From NCBI GenBank assembly GCA_016784175.1, contig JADHVC010000001.1, positions 69,567 to 122,080 of the forward strand: a stretch of DNA of 52,514 nt, in the 5' to 3' direction. The translations under genes and the position numbers were made by a program. Numbering within the stretch: position 1 is the stretch's first letter; each line of letters starts with the position of its first letter. This DNA is from Patescibacteria group bacterium (GTDB lineage Bacteria; Patescibacteriota; Patescibacteriia; Patescibacteriales; BS150m-G62). Of this stretch, positions 18,267 through 26,534 are shown piece by piece. The notes beneath the pieces were generated by a model. That model made no database searches. It was not told the DNA's origin and worked only from the letters and a program-made list of their open reading frames with translations.

Positions 18267-18995
18267 TTACTTAACCAGCTTATCTTCAAGTTTTATTATT
18301 TTTTTTAAAAAATCTTGCCTAACCTTTTTAGCATACGGATTATCATTTTGAATACTCTTAAATAACTCAAAAGAATCCTTACCGATCAGCTCCTTAATGC
18401 TAAGCAAATGTTTGTATGTTTGCGTATTAAGATGAGTAAACGGAATATCCATTTCATTAACTGCCCGACCAATAAAATGCGTTAAACTAAGAACATAAGC
18501 CATTGCCTCATCATGTTCCTTTGGCGTTCGAATTAAAACATCTAGCTTAAGCTCATCTTCTAAAAAATTTTTTACCTTTACTGAACTCTTCGTTCTAATC
18601 GGACAAAGTACAATTTTAGACCCATCAATACCATTACGAGCACTTTGCGGACCAAAAAGCGGATGCGTAGCTAGTATTTCCACATGAGCTGGCAAATACT
18701 TTTCCATCAAGCTCGCTGGCTTCATTTTTACCGAAGCTACATCTATAATCAAAACACCTGGTTTAACATGACCCTTAATTTGCTTTAATATATCCTCAAA
18801 ATATTCAACAACGACACCAATAATCACAATATCACATGACGCGACTTGCTCTATTGAAACTTGCGCAATGCCAAAAGTTGCCACTTTTCTAGAAACATCA
18901 CGATGAGAAGAAACCATTACCTTAAAGTATGGCTTTAAATACTGAACCATTAGCTCAGAAAAAGCACCGAACCCTATAATACCAAGCGTTTTCAT
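18267..18995 (-). CDS. Prephenate/arogenate dehydrogenase-like protein
   Basis: 242 residues from the ATG at 18995 (MKTLGIIGFGAFSEL); an upstream in-frame Met at 19016 would add 7 residues ahead of the Rossmann strand. The NAD(P)-binding motif GIIGFGAFSE is followed by IVIIGVVVEYFEDIL, the conserved VASVK of TyrA and the substrate region ILATHPLFGPQS. TyrA enzymes convert prephenate or arogenate on the way to tyrosine. No other aromatic-pathway gene is in view, so the real substrate is open. It is slightly short relative to full bacterial TyrA and lacks an ACT domain. Confidence 0.8.
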   Translation of the reverse strand: MKTLGIIGFGAFSELMVQYLKPYFKVMVSSHRDVSRKVATFGIAQVSIEQVASCDIVIIGVVVEYFEDILKQIKGHVKPGVLIIDVASVKMKPASLMEKYLPAHVEILATHPLFGPQSARNGIDGSKIVLCPIRTKSSVKVKNFLEDELKLDVLIRTPKEHDEAMAYVLSLTHFIGRAVNEMDIPFTHLNTQTYKHLLSIKELIGKDSFELFKSIQNDNPYAKKVRQDFLKKIIKLEDKLVK

Positions 18996-19068
18996 AGAAT
19001 TATTTATTAATTTCAACCTAAATGAGTAATAAAATATAACTTCAACTACAATATATTTTTTTCATGAA

Positions 19069-19097
19069 TTGATAAAAAAATATTTTTACGCTACTAT
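19069..19097 (+). promoter_or_regulatory. Promoter of the ferredoxin-uvrC operon
   Basis: TTGATA at 19069-19074, 17-bp spacer, TACTAT at 19092-19097. The predicted RNA start near 19104 lies downstream of the first in-frame ATG at 19069, which supports the later ATG at 19126 as the true ferredoxin start. Confidence 0.5.
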
Positions 19098-19125
19098 ATA
19101 TTCATTAATACATAAAATTAACTAT

Positions 19126-19302
19126 ATGTCTATAAAAGTGAACCAAGAAATATGCATCGGATGTCAAACCTGCGCACTAATGTGCCCAGAAATTTTTGAG
19201 ATCCAAGACAATGGTAAAGCACACGCAATCAATCAACTAGTAAATGAATGTGCCAATAACGCTAAAGATAATTGTCCAGTCAACGCTATCAGTATAGATT
19301 AA
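19126..19302 (+). CDS. Ferredoxin, single [4Fe-4S] type
   Basis: 58 residues starting MSIKVNQE. The cluster motif CIGCQTCALMCPEIFEI, with a distal NCPVNAI, supplies the four cysteine ligands (C-x2-C-x2-C plus the distal Cys-Pro), with one extra Cys. It would carry single electrons in the cytoplasm; the partner enzyme is not evident, and the U32 protein or other Fe-S enzymes are candidates only. The stop codon TAA abuts the uvrC ATG directly, so the two are translationally coupled. The open frame extends to 19069, but the promoter lies over that region. Confidence 0.85.
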   Translation: MSIKVNQEICIGCQTCALMCPEIFEIQDNGKAHAINQLVNECANNAKDNCPVNAISID

Positions 19303-20556
19303 ATGAATCTTGCTCAAATCAAAAAAATTAGCATTCCAACAACACCTGGTTGCTATCAATATTTAAATAGTAAAAAAGAAATAATTTATGTTGGTAAAGC
19401 GGCAAACTTAAAAAGCCGTATTTTTTCATACTGGCATACCAGTGCTAACCACTCTTTAATGAAGCAAAAAATGATGCAAGAAATTAAGGAAGTTAAAATA
19501 ATTGAGTGCGACAGTGAAATGGAAGCCTTGCTACTTGAGGCAAACTTAATAAAAAAAATTCAACCATATTACAATATCTTATTGCGAGATGACAAGCGCT
19601 ATAGTTATATAAAAATATCTACCGAGGAAGAATGGCCAAGAATATTCCAAACTAGAACAATCGACAATAGCGGAAGATATTTTGGACCTTTTACTAGTGG
19701 CGAAGCTGTTAAAATAATCCTAAAAACACTACAAGATATTTGGCCATATCGCTCCTGTCGCGCATTACCAAAAAAGCCATGTCTTTACTTCCACATAAAT
19801 AGGTGTCCAGGGATGTGCGCCAATCATACTACCCCAGATAAATACAAAAAAACCGTTAATAAAATAATCTCTTTTTTAAACGGGGAACAAAAGAAAATTA
19901 TTAAAAGCTATGAATCAAAAATAAAAAAACAAAAAAGCGGAGACAACTTTGAGAAACTAAATCGTGAATTATTTCTTATTAAAAAAATCTTAGAGGAAAC
20001 AAAATTACTAAGCAAAATGGACAAATTTAGTGCCGATGTGGTAGAATTAGCTAAAATATTAGGGTTAAAAAAAATACCAAAACGCATTGAAGGTTACGAC
20101 ATAGCGCATATTTTCGGACGTGACATTGTTGGCAGTATGGTAGTATTCGAAAATGGCGAACCCAACAAAAATGAGTACCGAAAATTCAAAATTAAAGAAG
20201 CTCAAGATGAGATTAACGATACTAAAATGCTCAAAGAAATTCTAACGCGCAGATTTAATCACGACTGGGCACCACCAGACTTGATACTTGTAGATGGTGG
20301 AAAAGGACAATTAAACGCAATAATCAGTATTTTAAACAAGTTAAAGTTAGGCACACTAGCTATATCAATTTCTAAAGGCAAGGGCTTACGAAGTGCAGCC
20401 GCCCCAGACAGACTTTATTTCCCAGGTCAATCTCAACCCCTAGAACTAAACTTAAACTCTCCCGCCCTACATATATTAAAAAGAATTCGCGATGAGTCGC
20501 ATCGATTTGCCATAGAGTATCACAGAAAAATAAGAGGCAAAAGGATTTTACAATAA
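19303..20556 (+). CDS. uvrC: Short UvrC excinuclease subunit
   Basis: 417 residues against about 600 in E. coli. The N-terminal GIY-YIG nuclease (PTTPGCYQYL, IIYVGKAANLKSRI, EALLLEANLIKKIQPYYNI) and the Cys region (SCRALPKKPCLYFHINRCPGMC) are intact. A degenerate UVR-like helix (about 190-230) is followed directly by the RNase H-like nuclease domain (GYDIAHIFG, LILVDGGKGQLNA, ESHRFAIEYHRKIR), so both incision sites are kept. The usual segment between UVR and RNase H is reduced, and the C-terminal tandem helix-hairpin-helix domain is missing. Together with the UvrB here, which lacks its own UVR segment, this looks like a reduced nucleotide-excision system rather than a broken gene. Confidence 0.88.
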   Translation: MNLAQIKKISIPTTPGCYQYLNSKKEIIYVGKAANLKSRIFSYWHTSANHSLMKQKMMQEIKEVKIIECDSEMEALLLEANLIKKIQPYYNILLRDDKRYSYIKISTEEEWPRIFQTRTIDNSGRYFGPFTSGEAVKIILKTLQDIWPYRSCRALPKKPCLYFHINRCPGMCANHTTPDKYKKTVNKIISFLNGEQKKIIKSYESKIKKQKSGDNFEKLNRELFLIKKILEETKLLSKMDKFSADVVELAKILGLKKIPKRIEGYDIAHIFGRDIVGSMVVFENGEPNKNEYRKFKIKEAQDEINDTKMLKEILTRRFNHDWAPPDLILVDGGKGQLNAIISILNKLKLGTLAISISKGKGLRSAAAPDRLYFPGQSQPLELNLNSPALHILKRIRDESHRFAIEYHRKIRGKRILQ

Positions 20557-20561
20557 TTTTA

Positions 20562-20590
20562 TTTATATTTCATATCTTAATTGATATAAT
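20562..20590 (+). promoter_or_regulatory. Promoter of the NUDIX gene
   Basis: TTTATA at 20562-20567, 17-bp spacer and a perfect TATAAT at 20585-20590, giving a leader of about 50 nt. Confidence 0.5.
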
Positions 20591-20645
20591 ATAGAAGTCG
20601 TTCTTTTCAACTAAAAAATCACCTCTCTAATATTGGGGTCTCCGC

Positions 20646-21185
20646 ATGAATATAATAAATACAAGCCCTCACACATTGCTACGAATTAACGAAATATTCG
20701 TTGCAAAAAAAGAACTTCTAAGTAGTGGATTTAAATTTGGAGTTGGTTTAATTTTAAGAAATCCAGTCGGAGACATTTTAGTTCACCAAGAACTAATGAG
20801 TAAACCATGGCTCGGCAAAGAGATTGGTGACTATTCAATTCCTATGGAAACAATCGAACTTGGAGAAACAGTTCAAAGCTGTTTAAATAGATTACTCTTT
20901 GAAGAAGTAGGAGAAGATGTCGTTATCGCCTTACACCCAACAAAACAAATACTTTGGTACAATATCCTAAACAAAGGTATAGTTGTTATCTTTCAAGCAA
21001 GATTCATTTGCGCGTCCAATCTTGAACCAGCAGAAAAAGGCGAGATTCTACCAGCCGGGTGGATGTCACCAACTAAACTATTAAATCAAAAAATGAGGGT
21101 TGGTGTTAGAGAGATCATACAAAATTATTTGGGTAACACAGGAATAACCACAAGAGAATATAATATTATTCAAATAAATCAATAA
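20646..21185 (+). CDS. NUDIX-like hydrolase (GDP-mannose hydrolase-like fold)
   Basis: 179 residues. GVGLILRNPVGDILVHQ opens the fold, and the NUDIX box region reads METIELGETVQSCLNRLLFEEVGED. The metal-binding EExG part and the preceding GE are kept, but the first Gly of the box is Glu and the usual REU is RLL, so the box is degenerate and activity is uncertain. The overall layout (about 160-180 residues with a long N-terminus, ending AGWMSPTKLL) recalls GDP-mannose mannosyl hydrolases, which would fit the GDP-mannose chemistry of the glycan cluster. It is convergent with isopentenyl phosphate kinase and shares its terminator. Confidence 0.7.
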   Translation: MNIINTSPHTLLRINEIFVAKKELLSSGFKFGVGLILRNPVGDILVHQELMSKPWLGKEIGDYSIPMETIELGETVQSCLNRLLFEEVGEDVVIALHPTKQILWYNILNKGIVVIFQARFICASNLEPAEKGEILPAGWMSPTKLLNQKMRVGVREIIQNYLGNTGITTREYNIIQINQ

Positions 21186-21220
21186 AAGACTTAGCTTTAC
21201 GCAACTAAGTCTTTTTTATT
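21186..21220. terminator. Shared bidirectional terminator
   Basis: A perfect 9-bp stem (AAGACTTAG at 21186-21194, CTAAGTCTT at 21205-21213), with T residues to the right and A residues to the left. It follows the NUDIX stop codon directly, and its right arm contains the stop codon of the convergent kinase gene (21205-21207). Confidence 0.75.
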
Positions 21221-22014
21221 TTTGTACAATTCTTTAATTTACCCAACATTGCTAACTCAAAATTTTCACCACGAAGGCCATTAAAGATACAAACTTCTGT
21301 CGAATGTTTTAATGTAAACAACTCTAAAACTTTACCCCTTAAACCATCAGTAACATCCTTATTGTGTGAGCTAGTGAGATCAGCCTTCATGTTAATAACC
21401 TCTCCATTCATTTCAACTTCCCTAATCAACTTAGCCTCGGTTGAAACATATGGATCAATATCAAAAACACCATCCACATCTGTCGCGTAAAAAATCTTTT
21501 CTATTTTAAATTGGTTAGCAATGTACGGCACTATTTGATCACCAGAACAAATTGAAATTTTTTCATCAACATCAAAAACCATATCACCATACAACACCGG
21601 TATTAAATTATTATCTAGCGCGGCTTCAATCGAACTTAGGAAAAATTGGTCTATTGCACCTTTATTTTTTTTAACGATACTTGATGAATGAATGGGAAAT
21701 ACTGGCAAATTATTCTTTAAAAAAATATCAATGATCATGGTATTCAATTCCTGTACCGATGACTTAACTTTTAAAGCGCCCAACCAATTTATATCATTCA
21801 TATCTTGTTTTTTATCAAAACCATACAACTTCGCAGGAACATGTCCATATGAACCAGCACCATGAACAATAATTAACTTTAAATCATTTACATTCACAAT
21901 GATTTTCAATTCCCGAGCAATTTGCTCTAAAAGCGCCACTCTAATTTTAAATTCTTTTGAGTCCTTATAAGTAACAATACTCCCACCCAATTTTAATATA
22001 TATAAATTATTCAT
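21205..22014 (-). CDS. Isopentenyl phosphate kinase
   Basis: 269 residues, amino-acid-kinase fold. It starts LYILKLGGSIVTYKDS and has the substrate loop IVHGAGSYGHVPAKLYG (the GAGSFGH motif with the catalytic His), FYATDVDGVFDIDP, and KDVTDGLRGKVLEL near the end. The family phosphorylates isopentenyl phosphate to isopentenyl diphosphate, the last step of the archaeal-type mevalonate branch. It could act as a salvage kinase in an organism without a complete isoprenoid pathway. A 5-(carboxyamino)-like or fosfomycin kinase is less likely given the HGAGSYGH motif. 18 bp separate it from the upstream uvrB gene, so the two may be cotranscribed. Confidence 0.83.
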   Translation of the reverse strand: MNNLYILKLGGSIVTYKDSKEFKIRVALLEQIARELKIIVNVNDLKLIIVHGAGSYGHVPAKLYGFDKKQDMNDINWLGALKVKSSVQELNTMIIDIFLKNNLPVFPIHSSSIVKKNKGAIDQFFLSSIEAALDNNLIPVLYGDMVFDVDEKISICSGDQIVPYIANQFKIEKIFYATDVDGVFDIDPYVSTEAKLIREVEMNGEVINMKADLTSSHNKDVTDGLRGKVLELFTLKHSTEVCIFNGLRGENFELAMLGKLKNCTKIKKT

Positions 22015-22032
22015 ATCTAAATATTATTAAAT

Positions 22033-23808
22033 TTATCCCTTTATAGATCGTGGAATTATGCCATGTTCAATATTATAGGCCTCTTGAACTAGTCTTCTCC
22101 GAGTTGTTTCCGCAATAGCATAACGCATAGCAGGACTTTCCTTGTCAGCATACATTATAACTCGACCATTTAAATTGCGCGCTGCTCGCCCCATTGTCTG
22201 AAGCAACGAAGTCACATTCCTTAAAAATCCTTGCATATCAGCATCCATAATAACAACTAGCGATACCTCAGGCAGATCCAAGCCTTCTCGCAACAAGTTC
22301 ACTCCAATAAGACAATCAAACCTACCATCTTTTAGAGAATTTAAAATATCGATCCGGTCTAGCGTTTTTATTTCCGAATGAAGATACACAACTCGAAGAC
22401 CCTCTTCTTTAAGAAAGCTTGATAGCTCTTCAGACATTTTCTTAGTTAAAGTTGTAACTAATGTACGTTCACCATTAGCCGTTGTGGCTTCTATTTCCTT
22501 TATTAGATCTTGTATTTGCCCTTCCATTTTTCGCACCTCAACTTTAGGGTCAAGCAATCCAGTCGGCCTTACTATTAACTCTGCTACTTGGCTTGAATTT
22601 TCAATCTCATATTCATTCGGTGTCGCGCTAACATAAACAACTTGATTTATTTTTTCTTTAAACTCATGAAAATTTAATGGACGATTATCGCGCGCCGATG
22701 GTAAACGAAATCCAAAATCAATCAAAGTTTGTTTACGAGCTTGATCTCCAGCGTACATTCCTCGAATCTGAGGTAGCGTAACATGCGACTCATCCACAAA
22801 TATTAAAAAATTATTCTTATCAAAAAAATCAATTAAAGTCTCTGGCGCATCTCCTACCGCACGACCAGTTAAGTGACGCGAATAATTTTCAATACCATTA
22901 CAATACCCAATTTCCTGCATCATCTCTAAATCATAATTTGTTTTTCGTAATAATCTTTCCGCTTCGGATACGTTTCCTAACTCTCTTAGTTCCTTAATTC
23001 TTACATTAAGCTCTATCTGAATATGCGTAATAGCATTATTCATTTTTTCAGCTGGAGTCATAAAATGCTTAGCAGGAATTATGCTAACCCCTTGCTTCTC
23101 CTCACCAAATGAACCACTTGAAATCAATGTCGCCGGTATCAAAAAAACTCTATCAATCGAATCACCCAACATCACAATCTTTACGATCGCCTCCCCCGTT
23201 GTCAAATTTATATCTATCGTATTACCTCGAACTCTAATTTGACCTCGATCAAAAGCAATATCATTACGAACATACTGAACAGTAATCAACTGACGAATAA
23301 GTTCATTACGATTAATCTTTTGACCCTTATAATAATAAAGACTCATTAACTCATAATCCTCACGCGAACCAATACCATAAATACAAGACACGCTTGCTAC
23401 AATAATAACATCACTTCTGTTTAATAATGACTGAGTAGCAGCATGACGCAACCGATCTATTTCTTCATTAATTGTAGCCTCCTTTTCTATATATGTATCT
23501 GTGTGCGGAAGATAAGCCTCTGGTTGATAATAATCGTAATAAGAAACAAAATAATTGACAGCGTTATTTGGAAAAAATTGTTTAAATTCGCCAAAGAGTT
23601 GAGAGGCTAATGTCTTGTTATGAGAAATAATTAAAGTTGGCTTTTGAACACGCTCAATAACATTCGCCATAACAAAAGTTTTCCCAGAACCAGTCACACC
23701 CAAAAGTGTTTGTTCTCGAAATTTCTTATTAATACCAGCGACAATTTTTTTTATCGCCTGTGGTTGATCACCCGCTGGCTTATAACTTGAATGGAGTTCA
23801 AAATTCAT
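22033..23808 (-). CDS. uvrB: UvrB excinuclease subunit lacking the C-terminal UVR domain
   Basis: 591 residues from the ATG at 23808 (the frame opens 2 codons earlier at a TTG). Walker A GVTGSGKT near residue 40, the damage-verifying beta-hairpin region (VSYYDYYQPEAYLP), the DEAD-like DESH box, SATPNEYE, TTLTKKMSEELSSFL and QTMGRAARN are all present, so the helicase core is intact. The protein stops right after RAYNIEHG-type sequence (EAYNIEHGIIPRSIKG), whereas typical UvrB proteins of about 660-670 residues continue into a UVR helical hairpin that contacts UvrC. The stop is a TAA, not a frameshift. See the short UvrC at 19303-20556. Confidence 0.93.
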   Translation of the reverse strand: MNFELHSSYKPAGDQPQAIKKIVAGINKKFREQTLLGVTGSGKTFVMANVIERVQKPTLIISHNKTLASQLFGEFKQFFPNNAVNYFVSYYDYYQPEAYLPHTDTYIEKEATINEEIDRLRHAATQSLLNRSDVIIVASVSCIYGIGSREDYELMSLYYYKGQKINRNELIRQLITVQYVRNDIAFDRGQIRVRGNTIDINLTTGEAIVKIVMLGDSIDRVFLIPATLISSGSFGEEKQGVSIIPAKHFMTPAEKMNNAITHIQIELNVRIKELRELGNVSEAERLLRKTNYDLEMMQEIGYCNGIENYSRHLTGRAVGDAPETLIDFFDKNNFLIFVDESHVTLPQIRGMYAGDQARKQTLIDFGFRLPSARDNRPLNFHEFKEKINQVVYVSATPNEYEIENSSQVAELIVRPTGLLDPKVEVRKMEGQIQDLIKEIEATTANGERTLVTTLTKKMSEELSSFLKEEGLRVVYLHSEIKTLDRIDILNSLKDGRFDCLIGVNLLREGLDLPEVSLVVIMDADMQGFLRNVTSLLQTMGRAARNLNGRVIMYADKESPAMRYAIAETTRRRLVQEAYNIEHGIIPRSIKG

Positions 23809-23873
23809 ACTCAAATAATTATATATAAACTAATATTACTTTAGAATAAAGGAAAGATCAAACAAAAAATAAT

Positions 23874-24061
23874 GTAACCACTCACTATACCTGCATTATT
23901 TTTGAGCATATATGGAATATGTAGTAATTTTTTAGCACAATTTAACTTAAAAAATAATGTTTGAGTGAAGCGAGTTTAAAATTTTTGTTAAATTGTGCGT
24001 AAAAAATTGCCCAATATTCCATCCCAAGCGAAAAAGTGATGCAGATATAGTGAATAGTTAC
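23874..24061. repeat. MITE-like palindromic repeat, copy A
   Basis: 188-bp element with imperfect 23-bp terminal inverted repeats: left GTAACCACTCACTATACCTG..., right end the complement with 3 differences. The core contains TTTGAGTGAAGCGAGTTTAA, flanked by AATTTAACTT and TTGTTAAATT that can pair. It fills most of the 318-bp gap between uvrB and the ankyrin gene, has no open frame, and has near-identical copies at 25028 and 26326. Confidence 0.85.
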
Positions 24062-24073
24062 AAAATAATAAAT

Positions 24074-24107
24074 AAAAAAATGGGGTCTTGCTATTAACAA
24101 AACCCCA
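24074..24107 (-). terminator. Terminator after the ankyrin lipoprotein gene
   Basis: TGGGGT (24081-24086) pairs with ACCCCA (24102-24107), with an inner TTG/CAA; on the minus strand a run of seven T residues follows. Confidence 0.75.
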
Positions 24108-24133
24108 AACATATTACATATTTTTTACTTCTC

Positions 24134-24940
24134 TTAATTAACCTTTTTTAATGGAGCTATTACTGGTGGTTTAACTTGAATTTTTTTATCAAGTATTCTG
24201 AATATCTTACCACTTGAAGCTGTATAATTTATCATGGCGAGGTCTTTTGCCAAGCGCCCATTCCCATTCGGAATGTCAATGCGAGCACCTCGCTCCCTCA
24301 AGAGTCCAATCATGACATCATTTTTCTGCATCACTGCTATATGCATCGCGGTTTGACTTCCGGATGCCTTAGAAGAAGAAAAATTAACATCAATAGTTGG
24401 CAAACCCAGCAGTAATGCTGCAATCTCTTTGTCATCGCTTCCAACCGCATAGTGCAAAGGTGAATATCCTATATCATTCATAATGTTTGGGTTAGCACCA
24501 AACTCTATCATCTTCTTAGCAAATATTTTATCCCTACTATTCAGCGCCAAGAAAAATGGTGTATGCCCGCCTAAACACTTAACTTCTAAAGATGCTCCTT
24601 TATTAACAAGAATAGCAGCAACTGCATGATTTTTTCTTAATACCGCACGATGAAGTGCAGTGCAACTGTTTCTGGGGTCAATAGTATCAATATCAAACAT
24701 AATAAATTTCTCTGTCTTTGCCACTAAAACATCGAACTGATTTGCAGCTACTAACGCCTTATCTTTGTCATCCGCGATCGCGAACAGCCACTGATGCACT
24801 CTGTATTTATTATCTTGCGAAATAACCAACACTGGTGCTGAAGCTTGAGCCACCTTAGGCGAATTTTCATTAGTATCAACCCGAGGCAAACCACAACCAG
24901 AAAGAAAAAACATTATCACAAGCACTACAATAATACGCAT
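24134..24940 (-). CDS. Ankyrin-repeat lipoprotein
   Basis: 268 residues. The N-terminus is a lipoprotein signal: hydrophobic VVLVIMFFLSGC with lipobox LSGC, Cys16 being the lipidation site. Residues about 85-245 hold four to five ankyrin repeats (CTALHRAVLRKNHAVAAILV, GHTPFFLALNSRDKIFAKKM, GYSPLHYAVGSDDKEIAALL, QTAMHIAVMQKNDVMIGLL). It is expected on the outer face of the cytoplasmic membrane, binding another protein. Ankyrin proteins are often expanded in symbionts and episymbionts, which would fit a CPR lifestyle with a host cell, but no direct role can be inferred. Confidence 0.85.
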   Translation of the reverse strand: MRIIVVLVIMFFLSGCGLPRVDTNENSPKVAQASAPVLVISQDNKYRVHQWLFAIADDKDKALVAANQFDVLVAKTEKFIMFDIDTIDPRNSCTALHRAVLRKNHAVAAILVNKGASLEVKCLGGHTPFFLALNSRDKIFAKKMIEFGANPNIMNDIGYSPLHYAVGSDDKEIAALLLGLPTIDVNFSSSKASGSQTAMHIAVMQKNDVMIGLLRERGARIDIPNGNGRLAKDLAMINYTASSGKIFRILDKKIQVKPPVIAPLKKVN

Positions 24941-25027
24941 GGAAGTTCTCCCTAATAAAGAAATTGAAAAAAGAACGATTACACAAAAATACTAACAAAA
25001 AAAACAGAACTTGTCAAGGTTTTTTAT

Positions 25028-25166
25028 GTACCTGCTCACTATATCTGCATTATTTTTGAGCGCATATGGAATATGTAATAATTTTTAGCAGAATTTAACT
25101 TAATAAATTTTATGTTTGAGTGAAGCGAGTTTAAAATTTTTGTTAAATTGTGCGTAAAAAATTGCC
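25028..25166. repeat. MITE-like palindromic repeat, copy B (right part lost)
   Basis: Starts GTACCTGCTCACTATATCTG and follows copies A and C through the central TTTGAGTGAAGCGAGTTTAA and the GTGCGTAAAAAATTGCC stretch, then stops about 50 bp short of the expected right terminal repeat. The break lies 7 bp from the rmuC stop codon. It accounts for most of the 232-bp gap between the ankyrin gene and rmuC. Confidence 0.8.
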
Positions 25167-25172
25167 ATTTTC

Positions 25173-26285
25173 CTAAACCTCTGGCTTTTCGAGCTTCAAA
25201 ACATCAACCTTAGACTTACCATCAATAACCTTAACCACATCCTTATCTATTTTATTAAACTCACGATAAGCATTGTTATAATGACTAACTGTTGTTGCCA
25301 TGCTTTTACCTAACTTTTGCATAAATTCATCATACGATAATAAATGCTTTGACAATTTTTCAACATTTTCCTTAATCTTTTGGGCGTTCTCTTCTATTTG
25401 CATTGCACGCAAACCTTGAAGCACAGTTTGTAAATAAGCCAAAAAACTCGTCGGCGAAACAATTATCACATGCTTATCACGAAAAGCATATTCAATTAAG
25501 TCACGCGTATTAACCTGCACGGCTCCAATTTTATTTACTAAAAGATCATAATATATTGCCTCGGACGGAATAAACATAAAAGCAAATTCCAGCGTATTTT
25601 CTTCCGGCAAAACATACTTTGCTGTTTCATCAATCCTATTTTTTAAATCTTGCTTAAATATTTTTTCAAATTTCACTCTCTCTTCCTTATCTTTACATTG
25701 CAAAATCTTTTCATAATTTTCTAAACTAAATTTTGAATCAACTGGAATAACCTTATCTTTAACAAAAATCACAGCGTCCACTGTACTACCATTTTTAAAC
25801 TTATACTGCATTTGATACGAATTGGGTGGCAAAACATTCTTTAGTGTTTCTTCTAAAAAATATTCACCAAGAATACCTCTTTGCTTTGGATTTTTTAAAA
25901 TATCTTGCAAATTTTGCAATTGAGCCGAAAAATTAACCACCTGTTTATTTGTCTCGTCCAACTTGGACAATTTAGCACTAACCTCGCTAATTAACTTTGC
26001 AGATTGGTTTGAAATTGCCTGTGCCGTTTTTAAAGTATGGCCAATTTGATCTTGCGAGTGCCTGTATTGAGCTTCGCTAGCCTTGCTCGTTTGGCTCAAC
26101 TTAGAATCAATCTCTTGTCTTAACTCTTTGCTCTGCTCACTCATGTTTACAAGGCGCTCCATTATAGCGGCAATCTTCTCATTTTGATAATTATCTGCCG
26201 GCACTCTTTTACGGAAAATCAAAACCATCAAAGCAACAAGAATTAACAAAAGCAAAAATACTACAACTGCAATTATTATATTCAT
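25173..26285 (-). CDS. rmuC: RmuC-family DNA recombination protein
   Basis: 370 residues. A single N-terminal membrane helix (IIIAVVVFLLLLILVALMVLIF), then a coiled coil (about 35-130) and the RmuC nuclease-like core: KNPKQRGILGEYFLEETL, VDAVIFVKDKVIPVDSKFSLENY, FMFIPSEAIYYDLLV, VIIVSPTSFLAYLQTV. The PD-(D/E)xK-like elements (VDAVI, VDSKF) are intact. RmuC limits inversion events at short inverted repeats in E. coli, and here it lies directly between two copies of a long palindromic repeat. Confidence 0.9.
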   Translation of the reverse strand: MNIIIAVVVFLLLLILVALMVLIFRKRVPADNYQNEKIAAIMERLVNMSEQSKELRQEIDSKLSQTSKASEAQYRHSQDQIGHTLKTAQAISNQSAKLISEVSAKLSKLDETNKQVVNFSAQLQNLQDILKNPKQRGILGEYFLEETLKNVLPPNSYQMQYKFKNGSTVDAVIFVKDKVIPVDSKFSLENYEKILQCKDKEERVKFEKIFKQDLKNRIDETAKYVLPEENTLEFAFMFIPSEAIYYDLLVNKIGAVQVNTRDLIEYAFRDKHVIIVSPTSFLAYLQTVLQGLRAMQIEENAQKIKENVEKLSKHLLSYDEFMQKLGKSMATTVSHYNNAYREFNKIDKDVVKVIDGKSKVDVLKLEKPEV

Positions 26286-26325
26286 AAAAAATTTATTCTA
26301 AAAATCAATTTTGTTAAACTATTTT

Positions 26326-26515
26326 GTAGCTGCTCACTATACCTGCATTATTTTTGAGCGCATATGGAATATGTAGTAATTTTTAGCAGAATTTAACTTA
26401 AAAAATTTTATGTTTGAGTGAAGCGAGTTTAAAATTTTTGTTAAATTGTGCGTAAAAAAATTGCCCAATATTCCATCCTAAGCGAAAAAGTGATGCAGGT
26501 ATAGTGAGCACTTAC
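26326..26515. repeat. MITE-like palindromic repeat, copy C (complete)
   Basis: 190-bp element with the best-preserved ends: left GTAGCTGCTCACTATACCTG (to CAT at 26348), right ATGCAGGTATAGTGAGCACT (to TAC at 26515), 21 of 23 positions complementary. It fills the gap between rmuC and the phosphohexomutase gene. The whole element can fold into one long interrupted hairpin. Confidence 0.88.
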
Positions 26516-26534
26516 ACTATTTTAACTTAAGCCC

